A stretch of 64,000 nucleotides of DNA from Gnomoniopsis sp. IMI 355080 (lineage: Eukaryota > Ascomycota > Sordariomycetes > Diaporthales > Gnomoniaceae). The notes beneath the pieces are model-generated. The model worked only from the letters and a program-made list of their open reading frames with translations. It did not search any database and was not told the DNA's origin. Each line of letters opens with the position of its first letter. Within the stretch, counting starts at the first letter, position 1. Positions 58,952-64,000 of the stretch are shown here, piece after piece. The translations under genes and the position numbers were made by a program. Where the stretch lies: assembly GCA_027946555.1 (NCBI GenBank), contig JAPEVC010000128.1, positions 1 through 64,000 of the forward strand, read 5' to 3'.

Positions 58952-61900
58952 TTATTCCTTCAAATCGTCGGGAAATTTGTCCGTGACAGGCGTTGACGGC
59001 CCTTTGGAGTGTGACATCGAGTACGGTGCCTAATAAGAGCATTGTTAGCCACATAAAAGTCCAACGCCCCCCGTCTATCTAAAAAGGGAAGAATGAGAAA
59101 GGTTACTCACCAGAACCTGCTTCGCGTTACACACTCTCCACGCCAACCTGCGCACATTGCCATCCGCCGGCACCACAGCCGGCGCAAACTCAATCCCAAA
59201 CATATTGCGAATCGCATACACCACACGCTTCGCATACTTGCTATCGCGCTCCACATGGCTCCCGAACCGCTCGTCAATCGTGTTCGGTGCAATGTCTGGG
59301 TCGCGGTCGAGACAGTTCCGCACAACAGGCAACAGCGCCTCGGCCACGGCCTGCTCGTAGATTCCCTGTGCGTGGGCCTCAATGAACTGATCGTCATCGT
59401 CGTCGACGCGCGTCGTGCGCACTTCAAACGGCTCGCTGATCGACAGCACATGGTGGCTGCCGTCATGGTGGTAGCGGAACTCAAAGACGCCTTGCGTCCA
59501 CCACAGCTTGTCACCTTCAAAGACTACCTCGCCGTGCACAAAGTTCGGCTGCCCAGCGACGGGTTCATCGGAGACGAGCACACCGTCGCTGGTGCCGTAA
59601 AAGCCGGGCGAAGTGGGCGCCCAGCGACCGAGGGATGAGACCTCGGTGACGTCTCGGGAGCGATTGTCGGTGACCATGTAGAGGCCGATCCAGTCCCTTT
59701 TGCTGTGATTGGCGGGTGCTTGCCACTTGACCCGGATAGGGGCGCCGTACTCGAATACCCACGTTTTGACATCCTTAGGTACTCGTGCGCTGAGACTCTC
59801 CTTACCGGTGGCCCGCTCACACAAGGGGGATTGAGCGGATGTGCCCTCAATGGACAGGCTATAATCCTCTGGGTTGAAGCCCGCCAGATCCGGGGACAGC
59901 TTCGTGATGGTGAGCCGAGCCGGGTAGGTATTGAACAATGCCGTGGTATCCCGGACGAAGCTTGACATTCCGCTAGCCAACATAGGGCCGGCATTGTCGA
60001 GGAACTCGTCGACGAAATGCCTGGTCTCATCCAACACCTTGTCCACACTGGAAGACCATCCTGCGACCGGCGGCGGTAGGGATTTCTTGATGAACTTGGT
60101 GAGGCCTGATTCTTCCCGGAGGTTCCTCGACCCGTAAATTTTCTGCATATGAGGGCGCTCGACAAATTCGATAAAACCGAGGGTGAGGATCTGGCTCACG
60201 AGAGCGAAAAGCGCGATCGATCTGCTCCAGCAAATGAGTGCAGCGCCCCAGAGCCCTGCCAATCCAATGATACGCTCTGGGTTGTTCAAAAAGCGGTAGA
60301 TGGACTTGTAGGTCAGTTTGGCTTTGTGGTCAAAAAAGAAGTCACCGTAGAACCATCCGAACTCGCCCAGAGAATCATAGACGCTCACGAACGTCCAGAT
60401 CTGCAGAGCAATCAGGCTGACACCAATGACATGCCGTAACAGAACCCAACCGTGTGCCCAGTCATCTGGGAGGCTGTACATTTTCCAGCACACCGCAGCA
60501 AAGGACGTCACAGAAAGGGTCATGCTGAAGTGGTACAAGCCTTTCCATTGGCGCCACGCCTCTTGGGGAGAGTCGCCATATTTCACAAAGTGCCTGGTGA
60601 TCATTTTCTCCTTGGACTGCTGGGTCAGAAGTATAGCAATTCCGATGCAGTACCAGAGGCGCCATAACATCGCATGCACGAAGAAGAGGAATTGGTATGT
60701 CGGCGTGGAGGGAGTGGCGAGGGCGAGGATGGCCACGTAAACTGAAGCCAAAATGACACTGTAGTCTGTCGAGCGAAACAAATCAATGTTGGATAGTCCC
60801 AGGATGTTATGGACCGGGGCCAATGCCTCCCTGTCGATGGCATCCACCGATTTGGCCGGGTCCGAATCGGACCGCGGTCTCGGCGTCGGAGGATTGTACG
60901 TCTTCTCGATGTGCGGATTCTCCACGACGACCAGAAAAGCCAGCTGCGCGAGATGTGCCGCAATGGAGATGAACAATACCTCGTAGCTAGCAGCCATGGC
61001 GCTGATGCCGTAGTAACCCGCATATCCAATCGAGTACATAGGGTGAGGCGCGCACTCAAAGACACCATCAAAGGTAAGCTCCTGGTCAATCAAGTAGAAG
61101 AAGTCACCCCAGTACCAGGCATAGTCCTTCACCACACGGTGTGCATCGAGCTTCACCCAGACATTGAACAGGAACAAGCCCATACCCACGGCCCAGCGGC
61201 AGACGAACAGCAGTGGGGTCTCGCCCTCGGGAACGTGGGCGCAGACAATGGCGAAGAGGCAGTACGAGACAAAGTCACACATGAGGATCAGATCGACAAG
61301 GCGACGGAAGACCAGCCAGGTGTTGTACTCAAGCGGAGCGTCTTCAAACTTGTAGTCCTCGGGGATCTTGGCCTCGAGCTCCTTCTTGAGAAAGTTGTAC
61401 AGCCATGGGCGTGGCTGGTCACCGGTGGAGGGGTTGACGAAAAGTTTCCAGCGCTTAGCCCATGTCACCATCAGCTTGCGGTTGGACTGCTCATGGAGCA
61501 GCACACCGATGCCGACATTGTAGGAGGCGCGCCAAAAGATGAAGATGGCGGCAATGATTGGCCTGCGCAGATCGGCTGGGAGCAGGTAGGCTAGCACGGC
61601 ATGGAAGACGAGAGTGGCGAGCACGATGGCATCGGACAAATTCTTGGGTTCTCGAGGGTCGAGTAGCTGGGAGACCATGTCATGGGTCGTGGGGACGATG
61701 AAGACTGTGCACATTTAGCGACGGGGTCAGCTGCGCCCGCCTTGGGCTGACGGTGGCTAGACGCGAGGAGGGGCGGGAAGCCGAAGGGAGGGCAATATAC
61801 CTGTGCCATCAGGAGTCCGTCCATAAGTCTTGTTGGATTTGGGAGCCTCGCCATCTCGTGAATCCGGTGGAGTCTCGGCATGCGCTTGTTGCTGTCCTGT

Positions 61901-62044
61901 TGTTTGTGCAGTGCTGGCGTTGCTGTCAAGGGGGTCGTCGGCGGTCGCTTTCTCCACAGACGGCACCGACTCGGGGTTCACTCCGCCTGCATTGCGTTGA
62001 CGCAAGCCGGTGTCAGCGGCAGGCAGATCGGCAGAAGAAGACAT
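58952..62044 (-). CDS. CHO2: Phosphatidylethanolamine N-methyltransferase CHO2, 971 aa
   Basis: Three exons: 62044-61801, 61704-59111 and 59029-58952. CHO2 is an ER membrane enzyme that methylates phosphatidylethanolamine, the first step of the methylation route to phosphatidylcholine. The first 80 residues are polar and disordered. Two homologous membrane units follow, each with the phospholipid-methyltransferase pattern: WYWGDFFYLIDQELTFDGVFE...HPMYSIGYAGYYG with VENPHIEK, and GWFYGDFFFDHKAKLTYKSIYRFLNNPERIIGLAGLWG with VERPHMQK. A soluble C-terminal domain (VKWQAPANHSKRDWIGLYMVTD) is typical of fungal CHO2. The last splice (KQVL/APYSM) adds 25 residues; without it the frame would end in unrelated sequence at 59075. 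The 96-nt first intron ends TGTGCACAG. Length and order match the family. Confidence 0.96.
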
Positions 62045-64000
62045 CCTTGAAGTTGAGTTCAAGGATGAAGAGGGAATTCGTTGAGGGAAAAAAAAGAGAG
62101 ACGAGAAAAAAGACTCGGTCTTATTGCCAGTGTTGTAGCATTAGAAATTTAGTAGTAGAGAAGAGGCAGGTGACTATGCATTCTTGTACATAGCCGGATT
62201 AACCCAAGGTAGTAAAGTGGAAACCCATTGAAATCCCAATTCTGTCTGCCCTTACTTTCAGCGCTTGGTTGCTTGCGGCTGTAACAGCAACCGTGAATTC
62301 TTATTAGCTCAGGTTATGGCAGAATTAAAACCCTTGGCTGGGCTGCAAGGAAGGCCAACAACGTAGAGCCAAAAAGGGACGTCAAGTCAACATTAAAACA
62401 GCCGATCTCCAGCAATGTCGTCACTTCGGACTGGATTTATGCGGCTCTTGCAGCGCAAACCACACTGCAGTTGCATTGGCTATACTTCCCCTCTTCTTGT
62501 CCATTACAGCGGCAATTGTTCCTTGGTCCTAGTTAATCATTGACTTCCCACAGAACCCAGTCCAGTAATGAAAAATATTGTTTTCATTAACTCTAGCTCT
62601 AGCTATTGCTGGTTTGTTGATTGTTGGGACAGGATCCTTTCCTGATGACATACCTATGTGGGCCTCTGTCACATGCCAGTAACGATGGTACTCCGATTTG
62701 GTGGGGACATGTTGAAGAGGGGATCAACATCAACCCGGAGAACCCCTCAGCAGTCTCAGGCACAAAGAGCCAACTCTTTTAACAGTTTCCAGGTACAGTA
62801 CAGCTAGTGCCTACAGCGAAGGGCAAGGATAGGGCTGCCATGCAAGGCCAGCGAAACGGAGGACTCGTCCCCACCCTCCGCCCGGGCTCGCGTTGTCTTG
62901 TTCCGGGGACTGTCTCACGGCCGGCCACCCATTCAATTATTGAAAATTCAAGTCTACCTAATTCCTTGCAAACTATTCGTGACAGAGTAGAACAACTTTA
63001 AAATAAATACTATTCACAGAGCATAAAGCAATGTAAAACTAGCAGCAGAATCCTGGGCAGGTTGCAAGCAGCTGAGGTAATCACAAAAGAAAGAGCTGTG
63101 CCTCGGGTGTTTGTCCAAGCGCGTTGTCCGAGTCCAAAGGCTGACTGAGTGGGTATGCAATACTTCTAGAATGTACTGCAATACAACATGCTTGCTGAGC
63201 ACAAGCCTATAGTCCTTGCAAGCGCTGACAGCTGTTGGCAATGAGAAAGGTTTGATAGGTTCTTAGCATGCAAAGAAATATAATTACCCACGTGCAGACT
63301 CACCAACAACCCCTAGGAGCCCTGGGGGTGTCCCATCGCGACTCTTAACACATAAGTTGGATGTGTGTACTATACTGTATATGTATACTACGATATATAA
63401 ATTTACTTACATACTTGGGTACCCTCTGGGTGTCTCCAGAACGTCCATATGATTTCCATGTTGCTTGAACCATTTCGGAAGGCCATCAAGCACTCGAGCA
63501 TGTCACCATTACACACAAGGCAGACCGGTCAGATTGGTTGGTGTCACTCATGCACAGTCTTTCGGTAATAAGTGCCAAAAGAGCAGAATTGGGCGGTAGT
63601 GTCGGGCCTTGACTCCTTTCCCTTGCACACACACACACATGTATTGCCCGGGGCCAGATAATGCAAGTGGAGTCAAACAATGAGCTCTAGACATGCCATA
63701 TATACTCTTTATTTTCTGTGACCCCAGATTCAACTCATGCCAATCATTTCATCCCAAGATTACCTGTGCAGCTTTCCAGGGTGGATGAACTTTCGACAGT
63801 GTCAATTGATGTACAGTACAACCGAGTACTGCCCGTTCTTGTGCTCAAGCTTGTTTCACCGCGGGAACAGGCGGTTGGATCCGCTAGGGGGAACGGGCCG
63901 CAGCGGGAACCTGATCCTGAACCTGAACTTTTCCATCCCGAGGTCGTTGATCTTTCACGGCCCATTGCAGGCACCCATTTACGCACACCGGGGTCCCTGA
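62045..64000. other. Right-edge spacer, CHO2 promoter, no gene seen
   Basis: Almost 2 kb upstream of CHO2. The CHO2 promoter occupies the first part, with purine-rich leader sequence just before the ATG. Open frames to the right edge are short. The 87-codon plus-strand frame touching position 64000 and the minus frame opposite it have no recognisable content. A CA repeat lies at about 63627-63640. A gene could begin beyond the edge. Confidence 0.5.

Noticed and set aside
59093..61594. Plus-strand frames of up to 261 codons opposite CHO2
   Set aside because: They are antisense shadows of a long conserved exon and lack recognisable domains.
63737..64000. Possible partial gene at the right edge
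   Set aside because: The two opposing frames are short and unlike known proteins; the edge cuts off any test.

Overview
The window is nuclear DNA of a filamentous ascomycete (Pezizomycotina), most likely a Sordariomycete. The genes are cut by short introns of about 50-120 nt (a few near 190) with GTAAGT/GTATGT-like donors, CTAAC/CTGAC-like branch sites and CAG/TAG acceptors. The proteins are typical of this group: the fungal NTE1 phospholipase, CHO2, a GPI-anchored GH17 glucanase, a hybrid histidine kinase and a DUF2415 WD40 protein. There are no operons. I rebuilt exon chains by hand from splice signals; in every multi-exon model the summed exon length is a multiple of three and the protein stays in register with its family across each junction.

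Layout, left to right. A TM9/EMP70 nonaspanin (487-2784, -) is followed by an arrestin-like trafficking adaptor (5176-6894, -). Next come the lysophospholipase NTE1 (9309-14130, -) and, divergent from it, a full-length ABC-C transporter (15767-20634, +). A GPI-anchored endo-beta-1,3-glucanase of the EglC type (21435-22878, -) closes the first third. From 22.9 to 29.0 kb lies gene-poor, decayed DNA. It holds the remains of a family-1 UDP-glycosyltransferase (about 25225-28550, +), broken by frameshifts, stops and a foreign stretch of about 1.37 kb.

The second half is dense with conserved genes: a PAS-containing hybrid histidine kinase (29023-33034, +), a mitochondrial PPR protein (33947-37681, -), SRP68 (38454-40412, +), a membrane-anchored multicopper oxidase (40950-43474, +), the mitochondrial Hsp70 SSC1 (44005-46205, -), a DUF2415 WD40-like protein (47259-49756, +), L-2-hydroxyglutarate dehydrogenase (50215-51713, -), a fungal AAA ATPase with a long N-terminal region (52208-55370, -), a DUF7708-type STAND-like protein (56197-58580, +) and phosphatidylethanolamine N-methyltransferase CHO2 (58952-62044, -). 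The last 2 kb shows no gene.

Functionally this is mostly housekeeping: membrane-lipid turnover (NTE1 degrades phosphatidylcholine, CHO2 starts its synthesis by methylation), secretory-pathway sorting (TM9, arrestin, SRP68), mitochondrial maintenance (PPR, SSC1, L2HGDH) and cell-surface work (glucanase, multicopper oxidase, ABC transporter). I see no biosynthetic gene cluster, CRISPR array, rRNA or convincing tRNA. The most unusual items are the interrupted glycosyltransferase relic, a GC-AG intron inside the kinase receiver domain, the DUF7708 protein with no intact P-loop, and a repeated ACCTAGGT palindrome confined to non-coding DNA.
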